This document shows, in pieces, positions 50,021 to 58,877 of a stretch of 64,000 nt of DNA. Both the position numbers and the translations under genes were made by a program. Below the pieces are notes generated by a model. The model was not told where the DNA came from. It was given only the letters and a program-made list of their open reading frames with translations, and searched no databases. Numbering within the stretch: the first letter of the stretch is position 1; each line of letters opens with the position of its first letter. This DNA is from an uncultured Gammaproteobacteria bacterium (lineage in GTDB: Bacteria > Pseudomonadota > Gammaproteobacteria > UBA4575): contig OX638335.1 of NCBI GenBank assembly GCA_951812785.1, positions 1,755,653 through 1,819,652 of the forward strand, written 5' to 3'.

Positions 50021-51418
50021 GTGCCAACGACCCTTCCCAAAGAAATCATTGCTCAACTGAAAACCAGTTTTCCTACAGACAGTTTATTGCTAGACGCTGC
50101 AGATTGTTGGCCTTACGGTTACGACAATAGCAAAATGCATCATGCACCCGATGCCGTCGTATTACCTGACACTCATGAGCAGGTAGTGAATTGTATTCAG
50201 CTATGCAACCAATTCAAAATTCCACTGACCGCACGTGGGCGAGGCACAGGCACGACAGGCGCTTCTGTCCCAACTTCGGGCGGCATTGTCATATCTATGG
50301 AACGCATGAATAAAATTTTGAACTGCGATTTAGGCAATCGAAGTATACGCGTTCAAACCGGGGTCACTAATCTGGCATTACAAAATTATTTAAAAGAAAA
50401 AAAATTTTTCTGGGCGCCAGACCCAAGCAGCGCAGAGTTTTGCAGCATCGGCGGTAACTTGGCCTGCAATGCCGCAGGCCCTCGCGCAGTGAAATATGGC
50501 ACCACACGTGACAACATTCTCCAATTAAAAGCGGTGACAGGTGATGGACAGACCATTCACACCGGAAGTAAAACCACTAAAGGCGTCGTAGGTTTAGACC
50601 TGACTCGTTTAATTGTTGGCTCAGAAGGAACGTTAGCAATCATTACAGAAGCCGAATTAAAAATTCTTCCTCTTGCTCCTGAGAGAAATACTATTCGTGC
50701 GCTATACAGAAATCATCAAGGTGCATGTGAAGCGATACAAAATATCAGTTCACAGTTACATGTCCCTTGTGCAATTGAATTTATCGACCATCATGCCATG
50801 GAACTAATCCGCACGCACAGTGATGTATGTTTACCTGATAGCGCACACGCAATGCTAATGATTGAAATTGATGGTGACTCGGAATCACTCGAAATTAGCA
50901 CTGCTAAGATAGAACAAGCATTATCAAATCATCATCAAGTTGAAATTCAACGTGCAACAACCGATATTGAGAAACAGGCCCTTTGGCAAGCACGCAAGGC
51001 ATTGTCTCCTATCTTGCGCAATTTAGCCCCTAACAAAATAAATGAAGATGTTGTTGTCCCTGTGCCTAATTTAAGCAAATTGATTGATAAACTCGATTTA
51101 CTATCTGCTGACTACAACATACCTATTGTTAATTTTGGTCATGCAGGCAATGGCAACCTTCATGTCAACATTATGTATGATGCAGAAGACAGCTTGCAAA
51201 ATCAGAATGCACTCGCTTGTCTAAATAAGATTTTTGACGCCGTCTTAACACTCGATGGCACTATCTCAGGTGAGCATGGAATAGGCATAAGCAAACGCGA
51301 CCATATCGCTAAAGAAATTGGTGCCACTGAACTCAATTTAATGAGAAGCATCAAAGCCCAATTTGACCCTAATCAGATTTTAAATCCAAATAAAAGTTTA
51401 CCGCTGACTCACAGCTAA
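50021..51418 (+). CDS. GlcD-type FAD-linked oxidase (D-lactate/glycolate dehydrogenase family)
   Basis: The product has an N-terminal FAD-binding PCMH domain (about 35-215) with LTARGRGTGTTGASVPTSGGI and GGNLACNAAGPRAVKYGTTRD. A C-terminal FAD-oxidase domain carries the catalytic region NFGHAGNGNLHVNI and LDGTISGEHGIG. It oxidises 2-hydroxy acids (D-lactate or glycolate) and passes electrons to quinone or cytochrome. No glcE/glcF partners adjoin, which suggests a single-subunit D-lactate dehydrogenase. The GTG at 50021, 4 bp after the diaA stop, is likelier than a TTG at 49994 inside diaA. Confidence 0.87.
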   Translation: MPTTLPKEIIAQLKTSFPTDSLLLDAADCWPYGYDNSKMHHAPDAVVLPDTHEQVVNCIQLCNQFKIPLTARGRGTGTTGASVPTSGGIVISMERMNKILNCDLGNRSIRVQTGVTNLALQNYLKEKKFFWAPDPSSAEFCSIGGNLACNAAGPRAVKYGTTRDNILQLKAVTGDGQTIHTGSKTTKGVVGLDLTRLIVGSEGTLAIITEAELKILPLAPERNTIRALYRNHQGACEAIQNISSQLHVPCAIEFIDHHAMELIRTHSDVCLPDSAHAMLMIEIDGDSESLEISTAKIEQALSNHHQVEIQRATTDIEKQALWQARKALSPILRNLAPNKINEDVVVPVPNLSKLIDKLDLLSADYNIPIVNFGHAGNGNLHVNIMYDAEDSLQNQNALACLNKIFDAVLTLDGTISGEHGIGISKRDHIAKEIGATELNLMRSIKAQFDPNQILNPNKSLPLTHS

Positions 51419-51651
51419 AGCACCAGCACAAAAACCAAGTATATTGACGCTACCGCAAACACTGCTGCCATAGACACCGCAGCTACTTGAAAACTACTCT
51501 GGTGATTATGTTGGGTGTTAGCCTGCTCCAGGCTAGTAAAAGCACATGCAATCTGGCTACCAGATATAGCCTGTATTTCTTCGGGACGAGATTGTGCTTC
51601 AGCTTCCTGAGCTGAATTATTTTGAGTATCTAAACTTAGTTCAACGTTCAT
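51415..51651 (-). CDS. Small membrane protein of unknown function, downstream of dsrP
   Basis: The 78-residue protein has a polar, acidic/Gln-rich first half (about 1-50) and one C-terminal transmembrane segment (about 54-76, AAVSMAAVFAVASIYLVFVLVL) with no positive tail. A strong ribosome site, GGAGG, lies 6 bp before the ATG, so it is translated. It would be a tail-anchored protein with its soluble part in the cytoplasm or an N-out bitopic protein. It lies on the dsr strand, 184 bp past dsrP, with its own upstream hairpin and CRP/FNR-like site, and its end overlaps glcD by 4 bp. No known family recognised. Confidence 0.6.
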   Translation of the reverse strand: MNVELSLDTQNNSAQEAEAQSRPEEIQAISGSQIACAFTSLEQANTQHNHQSSFQVAAVSMAAVFAVASIYLVFVLVL

Positions 51652-51680
51652 ATATTACCTCCAAAGTATCAAAATTAAAC

Positions 51681-51708
51681 TCAAATGCTCGAAATAAGTA
51701 GCATTTGA
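51681..51708 (-). promoter_or_regulatory. Hairpin in the 5' leader of the small membrane protein gene
   Basis: TCAAATGCT (51681-51689) and AGCATTTGA (51700-51708) are perfectly complementary with a 10-base loop. It lies 30 bp upstream of the small gene's start on the minus strand. No T-tract follows in either direction, so it is not a terminator. Confidence 0.45.
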
Positions 51709-51785
51709 AATCAACGCTTATAATTTAGCGTGACAGAACAATTTGACGACAATTAATAGTTTTCTTTAGCGCTGAACAACTAAAG

Positions 51786-51801
51786 TGTGATGAATATCAC
51801 G
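51786..51801. promoter_or_regulatory. CRP/FNR-family site between dsrP and the small membrane protein gene
   Basis: TGTGA-N6-TCACG matches the CRP consensus TGTGA-N6-TCACA at nine of ten positions. It is centred about 140 bp upstream of the small gene's ATG and 42 bp past the dsrP stop. It suggests separate regulation of the small gene. Confidence 0.4.
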
Positions 51802-51835
51802 AATTGATCGACATGCAAAATTCACATGCCTTAGA

Positions 51836-53038
51836 TTATTTTTTTGCTTCGACGATTTTATCAGAAAGGCTATCTGGAAGAAATTCAAGCACCGCAACGC
51901 CCACTGTCACTAAGAGCAGTGATATTGCGATTCCTGCAATACCTAATAATATTTCCCAAATGCTAGGACAGTATTGACTGACTTCTCCATCAAAGAATGC
52001 ACTACTCACTTCCATGCCGGGAAATAACTCTAGTGGGAATGCTTGCCCACCGACAACAATAATGTATACCTGGGCAAAGCCACCCACAATCACCATTGCA
52101 CATGCTGCCATTAACGTTTTACGGCAATTTTTGGTTTGAGGCATATAGATTAATGCTAATGGAATTAATCCCCCAATCAGTACTTGGCCGACCCAAAACA
52201 ATGTCGTGTAGATACCACCATCAACAAGCAAGAACTTTTCAACCGCATGATGTTCAGTCGCATATAGATTGGTCACATGGTACACGGCAACAAAATACAA
52301 AATGCTGGCGATAAACACACCTAACAAATTACGTAATTTATTTAATACAAAGTCACCTAACGGACGCTGTGTCCATGTGTAGGATGCCAGTAGCACTAAC
52401 ACATAAAATGCTAATCCAAATGCAAAAGACATAATGATAAACATGGGTGCCAGCATTGCCGTGTCATAGACACTACGAGCGACTAAGAAACCAAAGATTG
52501 ATCCTGTACCCGTGGTGAGTATTAGACGCCAAATAAATACAAATAAGCCTGCTTTTTTACTGTATTTTTGCATACTGTGATCCATCATCGACCAGATGTA
52601 GACACCCACAATAGCAAAGAAACCAGTATATAAAATAATATTCCAGGCAAATATAGATTTAAAATTGTATTGAGTCATCGCCACAATTAATCGGTCAGGG
52701 CGACCAAGATCCAACACTAATACGGCTAATCCACCCGCTAATAATGCAACGGCAAGTAACGCCGACAGTCGGGCTAGTGGCTTGTATTCAGCCCTACCAA
52801 ACACAGACGCAATTGAAGCAACATTAAGTGCACCCGATGCCGCCACAATCAGAAAAATCGCAAACACATGAGGAAGCCCCCATACGATTTGATTATTCAT
52901 GCCTGTGATTACATGACCTTCTACCTCCATATGATGTGCTGACAACACACCGACTACAGCGATTAAAGCCAAACCAATAAGCAACATCCAGAATTTAGGT
53001 GAACGCGCTGCAATAGAACTATATCGTAAGGTATCCAT
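51836..53038 (-). CDS. dsrP: Sulfur oxidation membrane protein DsrP (NrfD family)
   Basis: The protein is integral, with about ten transmembrane helices, of the NrfD/PsrC family. GMNNQIVWGLPHVFAIFLIVAASGALNVASIASVFG and LVLDLGRPDRL are family marks. DsrP exchanges electrons between the periplasmic DsrJO proteins and the quinone pool in the DsrMKJOP complex. I prefer the ATG at 53038 (MDTLRYSSIAARSPKFW), with AAGGG upstream, to one at 53065 inside dsrO. It is the last dsr gene here; no dsrN, dsrR or dsrS follows. Confidence 0.95.
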   Translation of the reverse strand: MDTLRYSSIAARSPKFWMLLIGLALIAVVGVLSAHHMEVEGHVITGMNNQIVWGLPHVFAIFLIVAASGALNVASIASVFGRAEYKPLARLSALLAVALLAGGLAVLVLDLGRPDRLIVAMTQYNFKSIFAWNIILYTGFFAIVGVYIWSMMDHSMQKYSKKAGLFVFIWRLILTTGTGSIFGFLVARSVYDTAMLAPMFIIMSFAFGLAFYVLVLLASYTWTQRPLGDFVLNKLRNLLGVFIASILYFVAVYHVTNLYATEHHAVEKFLLVDGGIYTTLFWVGQVLIGGLIPLALIYMPQTKNCRKTLMAACAMVIVGGFAQVYIIVVGGQAFPLELFPGMEVSSAFFDGEVSQYCPSIWEILLGIAGIAISLLLVTVGVAVLEFLPDSLSDKIVEAKK

Positions 53039-53042
53039 GCTT

Positions 53043-53840
53043 TTACAACCCTTGATATCTAACACCGGTGTTCAACCCTAGATCAGCACGAATCTGTGTG
53101 CCGCCAAAGTCTTTTAGGCGTTTTGAAATTTCACTTTGTGGATCATTAAGATCACCAAATACTATCGCTTGATGGCCATCTTTTTCACACGCTTGCGCAC
53201 ATGCTGTCGTATTGTCTCCAGCATCTACTTTATGCACACACATATTACAGCTATCAACACAGCCTTTTCCGCGAGGGGTACTTGGTAGTTGATCTTCCAA
53301 CACTTCATGCACGAATGATCGCGCCTTATACGGGCAAGCCATCATGCAATAACGGCAACCAATGCATGTATGCATATTGACTAACACTATTCCATCTTCA
53401 CGTTTAAACGATGCCCCTGTTGGGCACACGTCAACACATGGCGGATGCTCACAGTGTTGGCACATGACAGGAAATGATTTTGTATTTTGCGTAGATGGAT
53501 CTTTAACAGTCAGTTTTCTAATCCATTGCGAATCTGTACTTGAGCCCTCTTCAGGCCATAAACCGTGTTCATCATTACACGCCGTGACACAAGCATCACA
53601 ATCTTCTGTACATTGGTTAACGTTTACTAACATCCCCCAACGCACTTTATTTGTCACTGCTTGATCTGCTGGCTTCGCTGAAGCAATCTGATAAAGCATC
53701 ACGCCCGGCGCGACGGCTAAGCCAGATGCCCCAACCAAACCTCCAATAAATGAACGCTTGCTTTGATCCGTTTTCTGCTCATCTGTGACTTGCTCAGACT
53801 TGCGTAATAATTTATATGCTTTATTGACGACGTTATTCAT
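53043..53840 (-). CDS. dsrO: Periplasmic iron-sulfur protein DsrO
   Basis: The 265-residue protein carries about 16 cysteines in four [4Fe-4S] ferredoxin-type clusters (CTEDCDACVTACN; CQHCEHPPCVDVCP; CIGCRYCMMACP; CNMCVHKVDAGDNTTACAQAC). An N-terminal Tat-like signal reads SKRSFIGGLVGASGLAVAPG. The twin-arginine motif is K-R instead of R-R, which could weaken or change export. It passes electrons between DsrJ and DsrP on the periplasmic side. It lies between dsrJ and dsrP with minimal gaps. Confidence 0.96.
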   Translation of the reverse strand: MNNVVNKAYKLLRKSEQVTDEQKTDQSKRSFIGGLVGASGLAVAPGVMLYQIASAKPADQAVTNKVRWGMLVNVNQCTEDCDACVTACNDEHGLWPEEGSSTDSQWIRKLTVKDPSTQNTKSFPVMCQHCEHPPCVDVCPTGASFKREDGIVLVNMHTCIGCRYCMMACPYKARSFVHEVLEDQLPSTPRGKGCVDSCNMCVHKVDAGDNTTACAQACEKDGHQAIVFGDLNDPQSEISKRLKDFGGTQIRADLGLNTGVRYQGL

Positions 53841-53857
53841 TTTGACTAGTCCGACAT

Positions 53858-54346
53858 TTACTGAGCTGACAATAGACTGGATTTCAAGATTAGTTCATTA
53901 GCACTGGACTTCATGTCTGCATGAGGATTAATTCCGTTGGCAGTATGTTGCTTAATCGCTTCTCGCACCGCTGACTCTGGGCGGTCTGCATGACATTGGA
54001 AACAATCTATACTAACCGCAGCATAACTATGGCAACTCGCACAGAAGTGCTCTTCACTATTTGAGTAACGCGCATATTCTCCATCTTTATTTGGAGTGAT
54101 ATGACAATCAATACAATTTTTTAGACTATGTTTCTCTGTACGTATGCCACGTAATACAGTTTCATCACGTTGATGTAATACAGTCTCAAAATGATTGGTA
54201 CGCATCCATACAGGATCCTCTACACACTGTTCTCCTTTAGGTGGAGGCACTTTGCTTCCATCCGCAATCACGACTGTGCTTATGGCCACTATTATTAGCC
54301 CTACAAAAACACGCCTAAGAATGTTTATATTTTTGACTCCAATCAT
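53858..54346 (-). CDS. dsrJ: Triheme cytochrome c DsrJ
   Basis: The 162-residue protein has an N-terminal membrane segment or uncleaved signal (about 11-30) and exactly three CxxCH haem sites: CIDCH, CASCH, CFQCH. DsrJ is a periplasmic subunit of DsrMKJOP that may take part in sulfur chemistry at its unusual haem. It is placed between dsrL and dsrO, the standard order. Confidence 0.96.
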   Translation of the reverse strand: MIGVKNINILRRVFVGLIIVAISTVVIADGSKVPPPKGEQCVEDPVWMRTNHFETVLHQRDETVLRGIRTEKHSLKNCIDCHITPNKDGEYARYSNSEEHFCASCHSYAAVSIDCFQCHADRPESAVREAIKQHTANGINPHADMKSSANELILKSSLLSAQ

Positions 54347-54384
54347 GATGAACTAATTTATTATGCTTTTAATTAATTACGATC

Positions 54385-56337
54385 TTAGTGATCGCCTAGC
54401 GCCATGTCGATATAACCAGTAGGGCATACATCAGCACAGATATGACAACCAATACACTTGTCATAGTTAGTATCCACATAACGTCCTGTGGTTGTTTTAT
54501 CCTTCTTAACTCGGAACACTGCATCTTGTGGACAGTAAATCACACAGTTATCGCACTCAAAACACATACCGCAGCTCATACAGCGACCCGCTTCTTCAAT
54601 CGCTTTCTCTTCGGTTAAACCAATCATACGCTCTTCAAAGTGACCCAATACCTCTTCTGAATCAGGCCCGTGCAAATCACGTAGCACGCGCGGCGTGAAT
54701 TCAAAATGGCCTAAGAACAATCTGTCTGAAGAAATAATTTCTTGCGCTGAGCGATCTTCGTAGTTATGTACTGAGAAACCAGCCGAATCGGTACCGCGGA
54801 TATCACCTGGTTGATAGTCTTCAGGCTCTAAACCAGTTTCTTGTAATTTCTCTAACAAGCTAAAGTGATGTACATCCACTTTAGGACGTTTAGAAAATTC
54901 TTTTTCATTGAGATAGAAATCAACACTGTCTGCACAGATAGATGCTTGGCCGATTGCAGTGGTTAGCAAGTGCGGGCGAATAATATCTCCACATACAAAA
55001 TGACCTTCTTTACCTGGGACCTGGTAATGCTTATCTGCATCAATCAAACCACGGCCATTATCAAATGCTTCAAGACCTGCTAAGTCACCACCTTGACCAA
55101 TTGCAGAAACAATCAAGTCACATTCAATATCGTATTCTGTACCTTCAACGGGCGTTGGACGACCGTCTTCTAGTGTACATTTAGCCATACGTAAAGCCGT
55201 TGCACGACCTTCGTCGTTCACAATCACTTCAACTGGCATTACACCATTGTCAATACGAACACCTTCATGAAGTGCATCATGTACTTCATGCTCAGCTGCT
55301 GTCATGCCTTCGCGCTCAAACAATGAAGTTAATGTGACTTCTGCGCCTTCACGTGCTGCTGCATAAGCTGCATCATGTGCCACATAGCCACCAATCACAT
55401 GCTCGGGTGCTTCTTTTTTATCTAACTTAGAAATTTTCCCTAAACGACGCGCCACAGACACAACGTCAATTGAAGTATCACCACCACCGACGCATACCAC
55501 ACGGTCAGCAGTGACTTTCAAAATGCCTTTGTTGAATGCTTCCAAGAACTTAACACCGGCAACACAGTTTGGTGCATCACCATTAAGGACTGGAAGACTG
55601 CGGCCAGATTGGCATCCTAACGCCCAAACAACAGCATCATATTCTTTTTCTACCTCTTCGATAGGAAGATCGCGACCGACACGCGTATTTAAACGCACTT
55701 CAATATCACCTAGATCTAAAATTCTTTGGATCTCTGCGTCAAGATAGTCACGTGGTGTTCGGTAACCAGGAATGCCGTACTTAAACATTCCTCCTAACTC
55801 ATCATGGTCATCAAAGATAATACCTGCATGGCCTTTACGGCGTAGCTGGTATGCTGCTGCCAGACCTGCAGGTCCACCACCAATAATGGCGATTTTCTTG
55901 CCACTTAATTTTACTGATGCTTCGTACTTATATCCTTCCGTTATTGCTGTATCGCCGATGTATTGTTCTACCGAGTTGATGCCAACAAAATCTTCTACAT
56001 GATTTCGGTTACATCCCTCTTGGCAAGGTGCTGGACATACTCGACCCATCATTGACGGGAATGGGTTTGCATCAGTTGAGCGACGGAATGCGTACTCTTG
56101 CATAGAGACACCTTCAGGTGGCGTTTCGATGCCACGAACAATATCTAACCAACCACGAATATCTTCACCTGATGGGCAGCTTCCCTGGCATGGTGGTGTA
56201 CGGTGAACGTAAGTAGGGCACTTATGAGATTTATCACCTTCAAATATTTGATCACCGAAGTTCCCCCATTGGTGGTCACCATCATCATACTTACGAAACG
56301 TAAGTATGTAAGACATGTCATCCTTTGATGTAGCCAT
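54385..56337 (-). CDS. dsrL: DsrL, NAD(P)H:acceptor oxidoreductase of sulfur oxidation
   Basis: The 650-residue flavoprotein resembles the GltD/NfnB small-subunit family. It has N-terminal Cys motifs for FeS clusters (CQGSCPSGEDIRGW; CPAPCQEGCNRNH), an FAD loop IIGGGPAGLAAAYQL, an NAD(P) loop VCVGGGDTSIDVVSVA, and a C-terminal diferredoxin (CMSCGMCFECDNCVIYCP; CIGCHICADVCPTG). It is essential for sulfur globule oxidation in Allochromatium and works with DsrAB. Its ATG follows AGGAG, directly after an inverted repeat. Confidence 0.96.
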   Translation of the reverse strand: MATSKDDMSYILTFRKYDDGDHQWGNFGDQIFEGDKSHKCPTYVHRTPPCQGSCPSGEDIRGWLDIVRGIETPPEGVSMQEYAFRRSTDANPFPSMMGRVCPAPCQEGCNRNHVEDFVGINSVEQYIGDTAITEGYKYEASVKLSGKKIAIIGGGPAGLAAAYQLRRKGHAGIIFDDHDELGGMFKYGIPGYRTPRDYLDAEIQRILDLGDIEVRLNTRVGRDLPIEEVEKEYDAVVWALGCQSGRSLPVLNGDAPNCVAGVKFLEAFNKGILKVTADRVVCVGGGDTSIDVVSVARRLGKISKLDKKEAPEHVIGGYVAHDAAYAAAREGAEVTLTSLFEREGMTAAEHEVHDALHEGVRIDNGVMPVEVIVNDEGRATALRMAKCTLEDGRPTPVEGTEYDIECDLIVSAIGQGGDLAGLEAFDNGRGLIDADKHYQVPGKEGHFVCGDIIRPHLLTTAIGQASICADSVDFYLNEKEFSKRPKVDVHHFSLLEKLQETGLEPEDYQPGDIRGTDSAGFSVHNYEDRSAQEIISSDRLFLGHFEFTPRVLRDLHGPDSEEVLGHFEERMIGLTEEKAIEEAGRCMSCGMCFECDNCVIYCPQDAVFRVKKDKTTTGRYVDTNYDKCIGCHICADVCPTGYIDMALGDH

Positions 56338-56355
56338 TACCTTGCTCCTAGTTAG

Positions 56356-56434
56356 AAAAGGGGTCAGAGCCCTTTTTTATCATTTACTCTAAAATAAATT
56401 AAAACTTCTCAAAAAAAGGGCTCTGACCCCTTTT
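56356..56434. repeat. Perfect 23-bp inverted repeat between dsrK and dsrL
   Basis: The left arm, 56356-56378 (starts AAAAGGGGTCAGAGCCC), and right arm, 56412-56434, are exact reverse complements separated by 33 AT-rich bases. The motif GGGGTCAGAGCCC resembles the terminal motifs of REP/BIME elements moved by RAYT transposases. The right arm ends one base from the dsrK stop and the left arm 18 bp before the dsrL ATG. In RNA it forms a very stable hairpin inside the dsr transcript. No transposase is in this window. Confidence 0.9.
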
Positions 56435-56435
56435 C

Positions 56436-57980
56436 TTAAGCCGCTTGTTCTGCGTCTTTTGTGTCTTCTTCATCACTCCCACCATCAGTTTGTCCGGTTA
56501 GAACAATGGCATTACTCACGAGCTGATGAACACTGACAATCTGATCCATTTGGAAATCGTAATATGGAAATATTTTTGAGAACTGGCTCTTACATATTGC
56601 GCAAATCGCAGCCATATGTGTCACACCATTTTGCTCTGTTACTTGCTTCAGTGCTTGCATACGCGGCATCGCACCTTTCACGCGCAATTCAATTAAATCA
56701 TCTGTTAATAAACCACCACCGCCACCACAGCAGTAAGTGCCTTCTTTAATTGAATGTTCGGGCATGTCGTAATAGTCATTACAACTCGCCTTAATAATGT
56801 CTCGTGGAATTGTAAATTGTCCGCCTGGTGTATCACCCATTCGTGATGCACGCGCGACGTTACATGAGTCATGATAAGTCAATGTCATATGATCATTTCC
56901 AGACTTATCCAACTTAATGGTTCCATCCTGTATGAAGCCATGCGTAACCTCGCAAATATGCTGAGGAACAGGATAGTTCGAGTCTAAGAAATCAAACGGG
57001 CCAGCCAATGTATTCAAGAAGCTATAAGCAACACGCCATGCATGACCACACTCTCCGAATACAATACGTTTCACACCTAAATCTAATGCTGCTTGACGAA
57101 TACGTAATGCTAATTTCTGCATGTTTTCGTAACTTCCAATAAACATACCAAAGTTAGCGGCTTCACTTGCATATGAACTCATCGTCCATGAAACATCTGC
57201 TTCATGGAAAACTTTTGCATAACCAATTAAGCCATCTATATGAGGCTCCGCAAAGAAATCTGCAGATGGTGTAATCAACAGCACATCAGCACCTTTAACA
57301 TCAAGCGGCAGTTTTACTTGAACACCTGTCTCGTCCTCTATGTCTTCTTCTAAACCTTCCAAAGTATCTATTAACGCTGGCTCTGGCAGTCCTAAATTAT
57401 TACCTAATACTTGTGCTTTACCAATAATTTCGTTGCAATATTTTTGACCTTTACCGACAGTATCCATAATCTCACGAGCAGCCATAGATATCTCTGCGGT
57501 ATCAATGCCATACGGGCAGTACACAGAACATCTTCGACACTGCGAACACTGATGGAAATAGGTATACCAATCGTCTAATACTTCTTCGGTAAGATCTTCT
57601 GCGCCGACTAATTTTGGCACTATCTTCCCAGCTAACGTGTAATAACGTCGATACACTTTGCGGAATAAATCTTGGCGCGCGACAGGCATGTTTTTAGGAT
57701 CAGTTGTTCCTAAATAGTAATGACACTTGTCAGTACATGCCCCACACTTCACACAGGAATCTAGGTATACCGATAGCGAGCGATATTTGTCAGTTAATTC
57801 ACCCATTTTTTCGATCGCAACTTCTTTCCAGTTATCGATCAACTCACCGGGATAGCCCAGTTTTGTTTGGAATTCTTCTTTCGCCACATAAGGTGCACTA
57901 TGTGCCATGGCATCTTTTTTCAACTTCGGAATTATTGGATAGTCTTTTAACTCCGGGACATCAAATTTAGCAGCGGCCAT
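56436..57980 (-). CDS. dsrK: DsrK, iron-sulfur subunit of the DsrMKJOP complex
   Basis: The 514-residue cytoplasmic-side protein has two [4Fe-4S] motifs (CVKCGACTDKCHYY and CSQCRRCSVYCPYG) and C-terminal HdrD-like CCG domains (HDSCNVAR; TYCCGGGGGLL; CAICKSQFSK). The noncubane cluster in this HdrD-like module is thought to handle the DsrC trisulfide/disulfide. It is a partner of DsrM. dsrM lies 21 bp upstream, and the inverted repeat abuts its stop. Confidence 0.97.
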   Translation of the reverse strand: MAAAKFDVPELKDYPIIPKLKKDAMAHSAPYVAKEEFQTKLGYPGELIDNWKEVAIEKMGELTDKYRSLSVYLDSCVKCGACTDKCHYYLGTTDPKNMPVARQDLFRKVYRRYYTLAGKIVPKLVGAEDLTEEVLDDWYTYFHQCSQCRRCSVYCPYGIDTAEISMAAREIMDTVGKGQKYCNEIIGKAQVLGNNLGLPEPALIDTLEGLEEDIEDETGVQVKLPLDVKGADVLLITPSADFFAEPHIDGLIGYAKVFHEADVSWTMSSYASEAANFGMFIGSYENMQKLALRIRQAALDLGVKRIVFGECGHAWRVAYSFLNTLAGPFDFLDSNYPVPQHICEVTHGFIQDGTIKLDKSGNDHMTLTYHDSCNVARASRMGDTPGGQFTIPRDIIKASCNDYYDMPEHSIKEGTYCCGGGGGLLTDDLIELRVKGAMPRMQALKQVTEQNGVTHMAAICAICKSQFSKIFPYYDFQMDQIVSVHQLVSNAIVLTGQTDGGSDEEDTKDAEQAA

Positions 57981-58001
57981 TTTTCTTATGCTCTATCTAT
58001 A

Positions 58002-58727
58002 TTATTTGGATGATTCCAGTTTAATTGCCCATGCTGAGATATGACGTTTCTCGCGTGGATTATCCACTTGATTACGTGTGGGGCTAAAAAATACTCCTGG
58101 CGCATGTAGCAATTTAGAAATTGGGAAAATCACCATTAATAAAATTACTAATGACAAATGTATGACTAGAATAATATCTGTAGGCATAGTTCTAATATCG
58201 AACACCATTAAACCTAGTAGATATGATTTCAAAGTGACGATATCTGTATGAGTAACAAACGTCATCAATGCACCTGTTGTTCCTATTCCGATAATAAGCA
58301 ACAACATCAAATAATCAGAAGGCGCTGATATATAGCGTACGCGATCAACAACGATGCGCCTTAGCAACAAACCACACAAACCAAAAAGCATTGCGATTGA
58401 TGCGTATTTTCCGAATGGTTGCAACAACGCTACCCACCACCATACGGGGTCAGTGAAATAACGTAAGTGCCGCAATAACACCAACAATAAACCAAAGTGA
58501 AATAACCATCCGAATAGCCAAATCCATTTATTGGACTTGAATAAACTTTCAAAAATTGTGATCTCTTTGAGCATACGAAACGCCACACCTGAACGGGTTG
58601 TTGGTGCTGGCGTAGTGGGAATCTTTAAAGGTGCTGGGGTCTTAATGTATTTGCGAACTTTATACGCGACACCAAACACTAAGATTGCCGTTGCGGCATA
58701 AAATAATATGGCAAATAAAATAGACAT
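58002..58727 (-). CDS. dsrM: DsrM, membrane b-type cytochrome of the DsrMKJOP complex
   Basis: The 241-residue polytopic protein of the NarI/HdrE family has about five transmembrane helices with histidines for haem b (WLFHFGLLLVLLRHLRYF; VTHTDIV; VIHLSLVI). It transfers electrons between DsrK and the quinone pool. It is separated from dsrC by 155 bp containing two hairpins. Confidence 0.95.
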   Translation of the reverse strand: MSILFAILFYAATAILVFGVAYKVRKYIKTPAPLKIPTTPAPTTRSGVAFRMLKEITIFESLFKSNKWIWLFGWLFHFGLLLVLLRHLRYFTDPVWWWVALLQPFGKYASIAMLFGLCGLLLRRIVVDRVRYISAPSDYLMLLLIIGIGTTGALMTFVTHTDIVTLKSYLLGLMVFDIRTMPTDIILVIHLSLVILLMVIFPISKLLHAPGVFFSPTRNQVDNPREKRHISAWAIKLESSK

Positions 58728-58785
58728 TATTTAATTAAGGTAAAAGATGCTTTGAAAATTTGGATTTTTCTGTGAGAGCGAGGAA

Positions 58786-58841
58786 GCGCTGCACAGAGAA
58801 TTTGAGCGTATAAATAATACGCGACAATTCGAGTACAGCGC
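58786..58841. repeat. Imperfect palindromic element between dsrC and dsrM
   Basis: GCGCTG (58786) pairs with CAGCGC (to 58841), GAATT with AATTC, and GCGTAT with ATACGC around an AATA loop region, making a nested hairpin of 56 bp. Mismatches separate the blocks. It looks like a degenerate palindromic mobile or mRNA-stability element in the operon. No copy elsewhere in the window was seen. Confidence 0.6.
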
Positions 58842-58853
58842 TGACAATGCTAT

Positions 58854-58877
58854 CGCTGAAAAAGACTATTTTCAGCG
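58854..58877 (-). promoter_or_regulatory. Hairpin directly after dsrC
   Basis: CGCTGAAAA (58854-58862) and TTTTCAGCG (58869-58877) form a 9-bp perfect stem with a 6-base loop, 5 bp past the dsrC TAA on the minus strand. An alternative pairing, AAAGAC (58861-58866) with GTCTTT (58879-58884), overlaps the same bases and the stop codon, so two exclusive folds are possible. It lacks a strong U-tract. It probably protects the 3' end of dsrABEFHC mRNA or attenuates readthrough. Confidence 0.6.

Noticed and set aside
51415-51651. Small protein as a RebB-type R-body subunit
   Set aside because: Only a faint likeness in Gln/Ala pattern. The C-terminus is a true hydrophobic membrane segment and there is no reb cluster.
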